A stretch of DNA of 64,000 nt, from the NCBI GenBank assembly GCA_021904315.1, contig CM038916.1, forward strand, positions 8,025,065-8,089,064, in the 5' to 3' direction. Of this stretch, positions 11,819 to 23,108 are shown in pieces (within the stretch, counting starts at the first letter, position 1; each line of letters opens with the position of its first letter). A program made the translations under genes and the position numbers. The stretch is from Sphagnum magellanicum. Lineage: Eukaryota; Streptophyta; Sphagnopsida; Sphagnales; Sphagnaceae. Below the pieces are notes generated by a model. The model did not search any database. It had not been told where the DNA came from and was given only the letters and a program-made list of their open reading frames with translations.

Positions 11819-14800
11819 ATGGTGGAGTCGAATATCTCATTAGAGCTCGAAGATTTTCAAACCTCCAAACTCAATGAGTTCTTTCTCGTCGCAGATAGAA
11901 TCGGGAAGGCGGGTTGTAACGCGCGGCAAGGTTTCGGAAAGTTCAAAAGCAAAACAAACCCTAACGGTGGCGGCGCCCATCTTCCTGTTCTTTCAGGCAA
12001 AGAAAGTATCCCGCTCACCAATGGATCTCTTTCTCCGGCGGCTGTTCCAATTGTGCTGTGTCTCCGCGCTTCTTCCTCCGAGCCAAGCAATTTCCCTCAA
12101 GGAAATTCACTCAGCTTTGGAGAGAGGAGAGCGATTGTAGCACCGGAGGCCCAGACTGCGCCCAACAGCTCGACGAGATGTTCCGTTCATGACCGAGGAG
12201 CGCAAGCAACCTCGGAGAGAAGCGATGGAGGAACCCAAGAGGAGCACCGTCAATGGTCACCTCCGGATCTTCTCCTCTCGGACATCCCAACTCAAGTTCC
12301 ACCGGGCGTGGACGAGGCATCAGGCAAATTCTCTCCCCCTCAGCTCGTCGCAAAAGGTCCTCTTGCTCCTGCAACACACAACCTTGGCTCAAAACTCACA
12401 ATGCCCATCACCCCCCGCTCGGGAAGCGTACACCACCAGGAATCAAGTGCATTCTTCGAAGAGAAGCTTACCTGGAGGGCGGCTGGCTCCAACGCAGAGA
12501 AACAAGAACACTCATCGATGAAAGAGTGTCGCAGTGTTGTCGACAGGATACGGGAGGCGGGACTCGGCCATCGCCGAGAAGTCGTCATGCTCGACTTCAC
12601 CGAGCGGGCTTCCCACAGCAATGACGGACACAACCATACCTCCACAACTCCCGACGACTACACCACGCTCCTTGGAGAGATGTCCTGGAGAAGAACGGCA
12701 GGCTCCAACAAAAAGGAACCAGAACATCTCGCTCGGAGAGAGTGCCTCCAGTTAGCAGACAGAATACGGGAAGCAGGTTCCCGCCATTCACAAGGAAGCA
12801 GCTCCATGACTGCAAATGCTTCTCTCACCTCTCCGTCTCTCGAGCTCTCGAAAACCTCAGAGGTGAAGGCCCCCCGCCCAGAGTCCCTTCATCTCTCGGA
12901 ATCGCAACGACCGGTTTCGTCAGAAGCACCTAACGAGGGCAGGATGGATGCTAACGAACGCACAAATGGCCTCCCTGAACGCAGACGTCCCAATCAGGTA
13001 CTTCGGAACTCTCCCCTGTTTTCTTTGGGAGCTGAAACTTTCTCTGATCCCACCAAGGAGAGAATCAGCCCTGCAGTCCCGAGCTCTGTTTCACAAGAAG
13101 CTTTGGGCACAAAAACCTCGCGGACACATCGAGCGGACCCTGGTGCAAAAGATCCCCCCGCCCCACCCCTGGAGTCTGACCATAGCAAAAAGGTAGGAAA
13201 TCCTCCCTCCGAAGGGGAGGACGCTCAAGACGCCTCTCCCGTAGACTACAACCTAGAGATCGAGGTAGAATTTCCTACGGAGATGGTAATCGAACTCCAA
13301 AAAAGCGCTACTTTAAGAGCGCGGAAAACCGTGATAGGAAGAACACTCTCAGGTAGAGCTTCATTCAAAGAACTCCAGGACTGCCTGCAGCTTCATCTCC
13401 CAGCCCCATACTTGACGATAACCTTACTGACAAGGGGTTACTTCGAAGTCCTCTTCGACGAAGAAGAGGGCACCAGAGCCACGAGGAAACTTGGAGTAGT
13501 GGATTGGAGCGGTTGGGCACTCTCATTCTCGAGGTACTCGGCGCTCTTTAGACCCAATGAACAGGGAGCCGAAAGGCTCCTCACCCACTCAATTAGGGTG
13601 CAATTCCCTGATCTACATGTCCAACTTCGCACGGAAAAGGCTTTGACCATCATGACCAGCAGTATCGGCGAAGTTCTGGATATAGAATCTCCAGATTCCT
13701 ATATCAAGAGGCCAGCGGGACCCATGGTAACAATAGAAGTCAAGGACATCAGCAAGTTGGCGGAGATAATTAGAATCCCTTCAATGATTGAAGGAGCGGG
13801 ACCTGAAGACACAACGACCCAGAGGATCCTCTACTCCGGGCTCCCGAACCAATGTAGGAAGTGTAGGAACTTTGGCCACTTGGCAAGGACTTGTCCCAGG
13901 AACAGATCTCCTACGCTAAATGGTAGTACCTTCCCCAAACCGTACCCAAAACGGCAAGAGAGGAAGGACCAGATGGAAATCCCGGGCGCGCCATGCTGGA
14001 ACATAATCAAAGCTAGAGGGAAAGAAGGCCAACATGGAAAAAAAGGCCCCCGCCCAACAAAATGGATTCCAAGCAAAACTGGGGGCCTGGAAAGAACCAC
14101 ACCTCACCTCAAGAAACCCCAGCACAAAGGTAGCAAGAAACTTCCCCCCAAAGGAGAAGAGGAAAAGAAGAAGAAGGACCCAGCTCCTCCCTCTTCCACT
14201 CTCCCACATCCTCCAGACCAGGAAATGGGTGAACAAGTAACCACACCGACGTACAGGTTGGAAACAGTGCAACAGGACTTCTCGGCCCTGCCGACACCCG
14301 TGTTTTCCCCGAGGACCAGAATGTTATTCGTAAACGCAGACCTGGAAATCCCACAGGTGAAGGAAAAATTGATAGGATCCAACCCATTCGATGGAAACCC
14401 AGAGGAGGCGGCCAAGACAACCTCCCAACCGAAACGACCAGAGGGCCTCGAGGAAAGATGGATCTTCCAAGGAAAAAAAAAGAAATTGGGAATGCCTGTC
14501 AGAATCCACTCCCCCCGCCAAGAACCAGCTAAGCCAACAGATTACTCCCCCCAACCGGCTCTCACACCAGGAGGCAAGAGGGGGCAAACCCACTCCGAGC
14601 TACACCACTCCTACTTCGATTCGCTGGGGATCCCAGTGCCCGAAGGGCAAGAATTTTGCAAAGCTTGGATTTGGCCTGTCCTTTCGAGGGAAAAGAATGA
14701 GAGAATACAGATCCTGCTACACGCAAGGAATCAATTGCTCCCGGATTTGCCACTCAGTATGAGAATCACAGGCCCCCCGGAGGATAGATGGACACAAAAC

Positions 14801-15229
14801 TCGGCCCAAACAGACTTAACCCTTCGCCTAGAAGCGGAGTTGGAAGAAAAAGTACTTAGATACAAGATGGCGATCAGAGAGAACCTCCGCCTGGAATGGT
14901 GCTGGCGAGAGGAGCCAGGGAAGGGAGGATTGGAGTGCACCATCCTTGCCCACATTAGGTCGAGCCCCGCACTCAGCATCCAAAACAAGCGCCATCTGCA
15001 TTGGAAGGACATTGAGTCCATCATTGATCTTAACAATGAAGCAGGTGCTGCGGCCACGACCCACAGTCTGTTCCTCAAAAGGGACCCACCAAACCCAGAA
15101 CACCACACCCACAAACAGAAAATTGCAAGCTTCTTAGCCTCACCCCAAGCAGCCAGAAAGAAGAGGTTCACAAGATTGGAATGGGGGAATGCAAAAGCCA
15201 ACCCACCAACGAGGGCCAACCCCTTCTAA
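11819..15229 (+). CDS. LINE ORF1 protein, intact, 1136 aa (DUF4283-like region and CCHC zinc knuckle)
   Basis: A single uninterrupted frame from ATG at 11819. The N-terminal half (about residues 1-480) is Ser/Pro-rich and probably disordered. It contains a repeated motif: LVADRIGKAG at residues 23-32, and RIREAG at 243-248 and again near 315-320. A folded region at about 485-670 (FKELQDCLQLHLPAP, VVDWSGWALSFSRY) resembles the DUF4283 region of plant L1 ORF1 proteins. A CX2CX4HX4C knuckle, CRKCRNFGHLARTC, lies at 679-692. A basic linker follows, and the C-terminal ~150 residues look globular. The expected role is RNA binding and nucleic-acid chaperoning in the LINE particle. The intact frame contrasts with the damaged ORF2 downstream. 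Confidence 0.85.
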   Translation: MVESNISLELEDFQTSKLNEFFLVADRIGKAGCNARQGFGKFKSKTNPNGGGAHLPVLSGKESIPLTNGSLSPAAVPIVLCLRASSSEPSNFPQGNSLSFGERRAIVAPEAQTAPNSSTRCSVHDRGAQATSERSDGGTQEEHRQWSPPDLLLSDIPTQVPPGVDEASGKFSPPQLVAKGPLAPATHNLGSKLTMPITPRSGSVHHQESSAFFEEKLTWRAAGSNAEKQEHSSMKECRSVVDRIREAGLGHRREVVMLDFTERASHSNDGHNHTSTTPDDYTTLLGEMSWRRTAGSNKKEPEHLARRECLQLADRIREAGSRHSQGSSSMTANASLTSPSLELSKTSEVKAPRPESLHLSESQRPVSSEAPNEGRMDANERTNGLPERRRPNQVLRNSPLFSLGAETFSDPTKERISPAVPSSVSQEALGTKTSRTHRADPGAKDPPAPPLESDHSKKVGNPPSEGEDAQDASPVDYNLEIEVEFPTEMVIELQKSATLRARKTVIGRTLSGRASFKELQDCLQLHLPAPYLTITLLTRGYFEVLFDEEEGTRATRKLGVVDWSGWALSFSRYSALFRPNEQGAERLLTHSIRVQFPDLHVQLRTEKALTIMTSSIGEVLDIESPDSYIKRPAGPMVTIEVKDISKLAEIIRIPSMIEGAGPEDTTTQRILYSGLPNQCRKCRNFGHLARTCPRNRSPTLNGSTFPKPYPKRQERKDQMEIPGAPCWNIIKARGKEGQHGKKGPRPTKWIPSKTGGLERTTPHLKKPQHKGSKKLPPKGEEEKKKKDPAPPSSTLPHPPDQEMGEQVTTPTYRLETVQQDFSALPTPVFSPRTRMLFVNADLEIPQVKEKLIGSNPFDGNPEEAAKTTSQPKRPEGLEERWIFQGKKKKLGMPVRIHSPRQEPAKPTDYSPQPALTPGGKRGQTHSELHHSYFDSLGIPVPEGQEFCKAWIWPVLSREKNERIQILLHARNQLLPDLPLSMRITGPPEDRWTQNSAQTDLTLRLEAELEEKVLRYKMAIRENLRLEWCWREEPGKGGLECTILAHIRSSPALSIQNKRHLHWKDIESIIDLNNEAGAAATTHSLFLKRDPPNPEHHTHKQKIASFLASPQAARKKRFTRLEWGNAKANPPTRANPF

Positions 15230-15332
15230 ACCTCACAGACGGTGAAAAGTCTTTCCCAACCCAATATAGAGCCAAACCAGGGCCAGATTAAGGGATCGTT
15301 CGGTCGACAGATCGCCCTAACCCTCCCTGCCA

Positions 15333-18300
15333 ATGTCTGACAAACCCATCACCATTGCATCCTTCAACGTTAGAGGGTTGGGCAAGGACTCGCCCAAACA
15401 AAAACTCATAAGAACTTGGATAGCCTCCCTCCCAAAACCCCCTCAAATACTCCTAGTACAAGAGCACCACTTAGACACTTCAGGGGTATCAAATGCGACC
15501 AAAGGCATAGAATTTTGGCAAGGAAAGGCCTTCTGGAACCCGGGCATCCCAGTGGGCACTTCCTAGCGCTGGTGCGCTGGTACCGCCATCCTGGTGGACA
15601 GAGCAATAGCGCCTCTCATCTCGGACAGTGGAATCCTCACTGAGGGGAGAACTCAGTTCATAACTCTCCACCTCCCGGACAACTCAAAAATCACCGTGAT
15701 CAACACATACGCTCCCCGGACCTCCAGGGACAGAGCCCCGCTGTGGAAGAAGATAAGTGATGCCGACTTCTCGGCAGACCACACCATCCTAGGAGGCGAC
15801 TTCAACCACCTAGAAGAGGAGGATTGCAGAGGAGGAGCAGGGGAAAGAAGAATGCACAGAAAAGAAGCAGCAGCGTGGCACAACTTGACCCTTCAATATG
15901 GCCTCATAGATGCTTGGAAGTTGAATAGCTTTAGAAAAATGACACAAAAAGCTTACACATATGACAATGGGATAGCCGGAAAAGGGTCGGCAGTATCCAG
16001 AATTGACAAATTCCTCGTTTCCCAAGAACTCGAAGTCAGAGGTGGGAGAATTGAATCAGCTCCATCTCAGACCACTCCCCACTGATCATGACAATCTGGG
16101 GACAATCCCCCGCCCCTCCAACACCCTCCCACTTCTTTGACCTCTCACTCCTCAAGGAGGAAGAGAGCAGATCCGCCCTGCTCACGGCTTGGGAAGGAAC
16201 CGAACCCCTACCCAGCTTTGACCTGGAATGGGCAGGGTGGCTTGGAACAGCAATGGATAGAGTGCTCAAGTGTAATACCCGCCTGTCCAAAGAAAAAAGA
16301 AAAGCAAAGGGGACCCGATTCAGAGCTCTACAACATAAAATCCGCTTGGCGAAAATCCAATTTCAAATCTCTCCGGAGAATGAACGGGTCAGGAACATCC
16401 TCTCGGAAGCTCAAGGCCATATGGCGGACACCTTGCAAGACCAAGTCACCCAAAATCAGCAACTTTCCGCCTCATCCTGGTTCCGATATGGAGATACATG
16501 CTCTAAGCAATTCTTCGACTACCACCGAGTTGGCAGGAAAAGAACACCTCTAAAGGAGCTCATGACGGAAGGCGGGACAGTCACGGGCCAGACAGACCTG
16601 GCCCACTACGTAAGGGGATTTTATGAACACCTCTACGCGTCAGAAGCCCTCGACCCAGTTACTGCTGCTGCCCAAGAGGATTGTTGGGCCAGCACTCCTG
16701 TCAGGGTCTCCTCGGACATGAATTCCGAGATGACAAGAGAGCTTTCACTCAAAGAGATTCAAGAAGCCATCTCGGCAATGCCAAAAGACAAGGCACCGGG
16801 GGCGAATGGCATCCCCACTAAGTTTTTCCAGGAACTCTCCATGGAGCTAGCCCCGACCCTCCTCCTCGCCTTCAAGGCGATGCTCAACACTGGGGAAACC
16901 TTAGAACAAATCAACAAAGGCACCATAACCTTAATCCCCAAATCCGGGGACCGCTCTCAGATTGCGCCCGATAACCTTGCTGGGCAGCCTCTACAAGATT
17001 TTGGCCAAGACACTAGCGAGGCACCTTCAAGCTCACCTTCCAAGCATCATCCGGCCCAGCCAAACCGGATTTGTTGAAGGAAGGAGCATATTAGACAACA
17101 CTTTCCTAGCCCAACAGGCCCTCGACTGGGCAGTAGAAAGTGACCAGGATCTGGTCATGCTTCTACTGGACTTTGAGAAGGCCTTTGACCGAATTGAGTG
17201 GGGCTTCCTCTTTGAAGCCTTGGCCAAACTTGGCTTCGCTAGCCAGTGGATCCACTGGGTCCGGTCACTCTACCACTCTGCAACCTCGGCAATCAAGCTT
17301 AACAGAGTAGCGGGGGGTAGCTTTCCACTTGCCAGGTCGGTAAGACATGGCTACCCCCTTGCCCCCTACCTCTTCATATTGGCCACGGATGTGCTTGGAC
17401 ACATGCTAGAAGACCAACGATTCGAAGTAAAGGGGCTCTCCCTCCTAAGAGGCGGACACATCATCGAGCAAACCTTTGCGGATGACACTGCCTTATATCT
17501 GCAAGTGACGCACTCCCAACTCCTTAAAGGGCTCAAATGTGAGCCTAAGTAGAAAGCAGCGAAATATGGAGGAGTCGAAGCACGCTCCTTAGCTCACAAC
17601 CCTTTGAGGCGTAGAGGGGCGGGTTGGAGCTCCGGGATGGGACTAGGAAGAGTTGACAAGCTTTAGTCACTCACACGGGCCTGCACACAACCCACACAAA
17701 GTGGTTAGTGCAAAGTTAGAGCACACTTGGTGCTAGGACGAGCCACGGGCAACACGGACACACAAGATTCACCACGGCCCGGACTTGGGGGAAGCCATCA
17801 CCTTCCCCCTTATAGTATACTTTGTGACTCGTCGCGGGGGTGGCATCCAAATGGCCATTTTGTCTTGGGACTCCTGGGACTCCCGCGTGAGAGTCCCGAA
17901 ATCGCGCATTTTCGGGACTCCCGCGACTTTGAAGCTTCATACCTTTCGGAGCAGACCTCCGATCGACTTGCCGTCTAAAGCAAAGTTGTAGGTCTCGTCG
18001 AGAACTTTCCAATGGTATGTCGCACGTTTTCTGCAGCCAAGTATTTCAGGTCGATTCCCGACTTTTAGTGGTCGGCAGTCAAAACTGGCACTCCCGAGAA
18101 TTCGACTTTTGACCGTTCTTTTGGCCATAACTTATGTTTTAGATGTCCAAATGAGCAATGCGAGCCCATTTTAGATATGTACACTTCAAGAGCTTTTCCA
18201 TAATATAAAGAACGCCACAATCCATTGAGGTTTGACCCCTGCAATTGCTCTCTGAAGTTTTGGGAGTCCATCGGGACTCCACTTCCCAAAGTGGGAGTTG

Positions 18301-19862
18301 CCAAAGGGTTCACTCCCTCACACTTTCTAACACTTTCTCACACTCCCGGGAGTATGTGATGTGACTCCCGGGCTTCCTCTTGCCTTAACTCTTGGGCATC
18401 CTCTTGGCTTAACTCCCGGGCTTCCTCTTGGTTTAACTCTCGGGCTTTCCTTTGGCCCGCACCCTTGCAATTCCCTTTTGCCTTGGTCGCGAGCCTAAAG
18501 CTAGGATTGCGACAGCAAGGCTCCCAAGCGAACATCGAAAGGACCCAAAAGGTCCTGGACATCTTCTTCAAGGCCTCAGGTGCTAAAGTAAATTGGAACA
18601 AGTTAGCGGCAGTCTGGGCTAGCAAAAGACCAAGGACCTGGGAATGGGGACAGGAAGTTGGACTTCAGTGGGTCCCGGAAGGAAAAGGAGTGAAATACCT
18701 GGGAATCCAGGTAGGATTCCACCTCCCTCCAAAGGTGAATTTTGACAAAATGCTTTCTGCCCTCAAGGGCAAACTTATCAACTGGAGCACCTGCCACCTC
18801 TCCTTGGCTGGGAGAATCCTTGTGGCAAATCAAGTACTACTTGCATCCATGTGGTACCTGGCCGCATCCTGGAACCCCAACCCCAGAATGTGCAGCCAGG
18901 TCCGAAGTGTGGTACGTAATTTCATATGGGGCGAAAAAGCCACCACCGCCAGAGCGAAAGTCAGATGGGACACGCTAGTCCTACCGACCCCCAAAGGCGG
19001 CCTTGGCATCATCGATCCAAAAACCCAATCCGAGGCCCTCCTCGCCAAGCTCCTAGTCAGGGGCTTCGCCCCAGGGGGAGAGCCCTGGAAAGAGCTTCTA
19101 AGGAACAAAATTGACCAGGTCAAGCTCTCGGTTCATGGCATGGGCCCCAACACCCAGGACATACACTGGCTTTTCTCGTCCCCCAAGTTCAAACGACCAC
19201 CATGCTCCCTGTGGAAAAACATTCTAGGGGCTTGGATGAGTGTGAGACCAGGCTTATGCAAATTGGACCTAACGAATCCAGCGGAGTGGCTCAGATAGCC
19301 AGTCTTCGCGAACCCGCTTATTACCAACCCGGCCCACAGGCCGCTTGGTCTCAGTGGAAAAAGCGAAGGCAATGCCTTCGCCAGCGCCGGATGTTCCAGG
19401 ATCAAAGACTTCTGGAGCCAGGACTCCCAAGAATGGAAAAGCCTACTCACACTAGGAGTAAGCTCCCAAACAGTCAACCGACAGAATCGAGAACTTATCA
19501 TTAATAGTATCCCCTGGAACCCAGTCAATTCTGACTACAAACCAATTATGGGAGACTGGGTTAGCAAAAGAGCAGGTCCCAGCGATGCGCCCCCAAGCTG
19601 GGTTTATCAGGTGGTTGAAACCTTCCAAACCTCGGCCAGCGCCAGGGAGTACAGAAGGACCTCCACCGCCGGCCGAATACATCCTTCCAGCTCTTAAAAC
19701 GTCATCATCCCCTTGGCGGGCTACGAACCAATCCGAGTGTTAGCCCAGGAGAGCCACAGGGCAACACTCAGGATTGCCAAAGAGCTCCAGGTTCCAGGTA
19801 AAAAACCCCCAATCCTCTGGATCCTGGAAGCTGGCTTCATTGTTAACCTCCAGTGGGATCCT
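15333..19862 (+). pseudogene. LINE ORF2: APE endonuclease and reverse transcriptase, broken
   Basis: Starts MSDKPITIASFNVRGLGKDS. The endonuclease shows LLVQEHHL, NTYAP, ILGGDFNHLE and IDKFLVSQEL. The RT shows LIPKSGD, RPITLLGSLYKILAK, LLLDFEKAFDRIEW and the catalytic FADDTALYL. Damage: an in-frame TAG at 15564; a small deletion and frameshift near 16060, where the segment before SDHSPLIMTIWG is short compared with L1-B; a frameshift near 16960 inside RT; the 1009-bp solo LTR at 17506-18514; stops at 19296 and about 19694; and loss of everything after 19862. The solo LTR splits the frame just after ALYLQ, which resumes at GSQANIERTQKVLD. RT has YPLAPYLF where CPLAPYLF is usual. The element cannot be autonomous. 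Confidence 0.88.
17506..18514 (+). repeat. Solo LTR (Ty3/gypsy-like, ~1 kb) with 5-bp target duplication
   Basis: It begins TGACGCACTCCCAACTCC and ends GGATTGCGACA, so it has the TG...CA ends of an LTR. The 5-bp GCAAG occurs immediately before (17501-17505) and after (18515-18519), as expected for retroviral-type integration. It interrupts the RT region of the LINE ORF2. No internal region is present, so this is a solo LTR left by LTR-LTR recombination. It is similar in sequence to 19863-20867 (opposite orientation) and 44978-45901, and its first bases match the chromovirus LTRs in this window. Confidence 0.9.
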
Positions 19863-20867
19863 TGTCGCAACCCTAGCCTTGGGCTCGCGACCAAGGCAAA
19901 AAGGAATTGCAAGGGTGCGGGCCAAAGGAAAGCCCGAGAGTTAAGCCAAGAGGATGCCCGGGAGTTAAAGCAAGAGGAAGCCCGGGAGTCACATCACATA
20001 CTCCCGGGAGTGTGAGAAAGTGTTAGAAAGTGTGAGGGAGTGAACCCTCACACTCCCAAGGCAACTCCCACTTTGGGAGATGGAGTCCCGGTGGACTCTC
20101 GAAACTTCAGAGAGCGATTGCAAGGGTCAAACCTCAATGGATTATGCCGTTCTTTATATCATTGAAAAGCTATTGAAGCGTAGATATCTAAAATGGGCTC
20201 GCATTGCTCATTTGGACATTTGAAACACAAGTTATGGCCAAAAGAAGGGTCGGGAGTCGAATTCCCGGGAGTCTACCAATTTTGACTCCCGACCACTAAA
20301 AGTCGAGAATCGACCTGAAATACTTGGCTGCAGAAAACGTGCGACATACCGTTGAAAAGGTCTCGACGAGACCTACAACTTTGCTTCAGACGACGAGTCG
20401 ATCGGAGGTCTGTTCCGAAAGTTATGAAGCTTCAAAGTCGCGGGAGTCCCGAAAATGCGCGATTTCGGGACTCTCACGCGGGAGTCCTGGGAGTCCCAGG
20501 AGTCCCGGGACAAAATGGCCATTTGGATGCCACCCCCGTGGAGAGTCACAGAGTATACTATAAGGGGGAAGGTGGTGGCTTCCCCCAAGTTCGGGCCGTG
20601 GTGAATCTTGTGTGTCCGTGTTGCCCGTGGCTCGTCCTAGCACCAAGGGTGCTCCAACTTTGCACTAACCACTTTGTGTGCGTTGTGTGCAAGCCCGTGT
20701 GAGTGACTAAAGCTTGTCAACTCTTCCTAGTCCCATCCCGGAGCTCCAACCCGCCCCTCTACCCCTCAAAGGGTTGTGAGCTAGGGAGCGTGCTCCAACT
20801 CCTCCTTATTCCGTTGCTTTATACTTGGGCTCACTTTTGAGTCCCTTGAGGAGTTGGGGGTGTGTCA
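19863..20867 (-). repeat. LTR of the same ~1-kb family, inverted, at the junction of two LINEs
   Basis: Reads TGTCGCAACCC at the left and ends GTGTGTCA at the right, which is the reverse complement of the 17506-18514 LTR family. The flanking 5-mers differ (ATCCT left, GGAGT right), so no target duplication frames it. The left flank is the plus-strand LINE; the right flank is the minus-strand L1-A. This points to recombination between LTRs at two sites, or a deletion, rather than simple insertion. Confidence 0.85.
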
Positions 20868-22251
20868 GGAGTTCTATTGAATCTAGGTGGGGCAAAAACC
20901 CAGTTTGGACAAAGTTGGGAAGAGGAAACCCCATTCAATCCTGTCAAATGTTTTTTCAAAATCAAGGAGTAGGAGGATAAGGTCTTGGCCACTCTCTATT
21001 GCCCAGACCAACAACCTCCTGAGCTAGGAAGTTATTATCTAGAATGCTTCTTCTTTCTACGAAACTGGTTTGGTTTGGTCTAATCACAAGAAGGAGGAAT
21101 TCTTGAATCCTTATGGCTAAAGTTTTGGCAAGGATCTTATATATGTTTCCCAAAAGTGTGATTGGGCGCTAATTCCTTAGTTTTGAATGGTCCCCTAACT
21201 TTGGAATCAGGGTGATCATGCCCTTGTTGATGTATTCTGAGGTCAGTCCCTGTGCTAGCATGACCTTGAAAGCTAGTAGTAGTGTGGGGGCTATCTCATT
21301 CACATATTTTTGAAAGAATTATGTTGGGATTCCATTGTGCCTTGGGGCCTTGCCTTTGGGGAGGAAGGTAATGGCTTCCATGATTTCTGCCAGGGATAAG
21401 GGTCGGGTCATGTTGGCATTCATGGTTTCTATGACCCAGGTGGGGACACTCTCCCAACATCTCTCTTGTGCCTCAAAGGTGCCCATGGCATGCACTTTTG
21501 ATGTATAGAGGTTGACATAAAATTTTGTGATGTAATGGGAGAGGTCCCTTTGGTCAAAGATTATCCTTCCATTGACCTATAATTCTTTCAGGAATGTCTT
21601 TCTCTTTCTGACTTAGTGGAAGTCAAAGAATGTTTTGGAGCTGGTGTCCCCATACCTGAACCATTTGGCCGCTAAGAGGTGACTGTTGTGCTCAACTGAG
21701 GCTTGGAAGACCTCCGCCAACTTTCTTTATGATTTGGACAAGATGTCTTACACTTGTTCATTAGTTGGGTCCCACTGGAGCTGCTCCTCAGCCAACTGGA
21801 TTTTTTTTATATGCGCTCTGACCTGCACTCCTCTCAAGTGGCGCCTTTCCTTTGCTAATTGTGCGTTACAGGCCAATACTCTTCTGGTGGTAGCCTTTAA
21901 TCAGCGGGCCCACTCTGAGTCGCTTGAGGGCTTGGGCAATTCCCCTTCCCAAGCTTGTAGCATTTTAGCTTTCCCTTTTTCATATTTTAGTAAGGAGGAG
22001 TCAAAATAATGATACGGCTTGTCAGGTGTGGCAGGTTGGCCCCATATGGATACGACCAGGGGAGAATGGTTTGAGAATTTTTGTATTGAAGTGGCCGCCT
22101 CAATTCTCCTGCCTCTCAAATTTAGGTTTTGGGAGACGAAGAACTTATCTATATGTGACACCACTGAACATGCACCAGATTTTCCGTTGTCAAAGGTGAA
22201 TTCCTTTGCGAACATTTTCTAAAAGCTGTCAAGCTTCCATGCATCCATTAG
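20868..22251 (-). mobile_element. L1-A (minus-strand LINE), RT segment
   Basis: Collinear with L1-B about 41305-42665 on the minus strand. It carries broken ORF2 remains (QTSFVERRSILDNNFLAQ near 21030-21090, and the pre-RT segment near 21900-22215). It is interrupted at 22251 by the chromovirus and continues at 29140. ATTAG at 22247-22251 is the left target duplication of that insertion. The frames are heavily decayed. Confidence 0.88.
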
Positions 22252-23087
22252 TGACGCACTCCCAAGTCACGGGGTGAAACCCACTTGAGGGTTTCACAAA
22301 TTCAAGTTGCGGAAAGTTGAAACTTGGTAGCACGCTCCCGGCTTCCAACTTTAGAAAGGGGTAGAAGGTCGAGTTAGGAGCCCCGGGATTAGACTAGGAA
22401 GAGGGACTAGCTTAGCTCGTGTGAATCTGCATCCAAAAACCCACCAAATCGGGTTAGTTTAGCATTCGGGACACCCTTGGGTGTTGGGACTTGCCACGAG
22501 CACTTGGACACACAAGACTCACCACGGCCTGGACTCGGGGGAAGCCACCACCTTCCCCCATATAGTATTTTCTGCGGCTGGTCACGAAGGCTACATCCGA
22601 ATGGCACATTTTGTTGGGATTCTCGAAATGGAGTCCCGAAAGTGTCGCGGTTAGATTCTTGGAACTTTGAACAGCCATAGCTCCTCGCCCCAAACTCGGA
22701 TTGGGACAAGTGCTGAATCAATGTTGTAACTCTCGTTGAGAGCTTTCCAACGCCATGTTGCACTTTGCAAGGAGACGTCGGGAAGAGGTCGATTCCCGAC
22801 TTTTAATGGTCGGGAGTCAAATTGCCAATTTGACTCTTGCCAATTTGACTCCCGGCCCTTCTTTTGCCCATAACTTGGGCTGCAGATGTCCGAATTGCCA
22901 ATGCGAGGCCATTTTCGATATCTACGTTTTAAGACCTTTCCAATGACACCATGAACACCCCAATGCAAGGTGTCTTGGGCCTTGTTGTCGAGCTCTGAAC
23001 ATTCGGGAGTCTCGGAGGACTCCAAACCTCCAGCTTTTCCAAGTGTTGGGCTTCACCCCCACACTTGGCCAAAGTGGGGTTGCGACA
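22252..23087 (-). repeat. Chromovirus 3' LTR
   Basis: 836 bp, TGACGCACTCCC...GCGACA on the plus strand, with TG/CA ends. It is the downstream LTR of the minus-oriented element. It is about 0.1 kb longer than its partner. Confidence 0.93.
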
Positions 23088-23108
23088 CTCTCCCCCATTA
23101 GAAGAAAG
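23088..23108 (-). promoter_or_regulatory. Polypurine tract of the chromovirus
   Basis: Read on the minus strand, the bases just inside the 3' LTR are CTAATGGGGGAGAG. This purine run directly adjoins the LTR, where plus-strand DNA synthesis is primed in this family. Confidence 0.75.

Larger units (their letters stand above)
11737..19862 (+). mobile_element. L1-type LINE, plus strand, 3'-truncated, with nested solo LTR
   Basis: Short 5' UTR, ORF1 (11819-15229), a 103 bp spacer, then ORF2 with endonuclease and reverse transcriptase. A 1-kb solo LTR is inserted at 17506-18514. The element is cut at 19862, where an LTR begins, so the C-terminal zinc-finger/RNase H-like tail seen in L1-B is missing. 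It is related to, but clearly diverged from, the minus-strand L1-A/L1-B. Its GC content is much higher than the surrounding AT-rich DNA. Confidence 0.9.

Noticed and set aside
11857-15219. Many other-frame open frames within the LINE ORF1
   Set aside because: Shadows of the single 1136-codon frame in GC-rich DNA.
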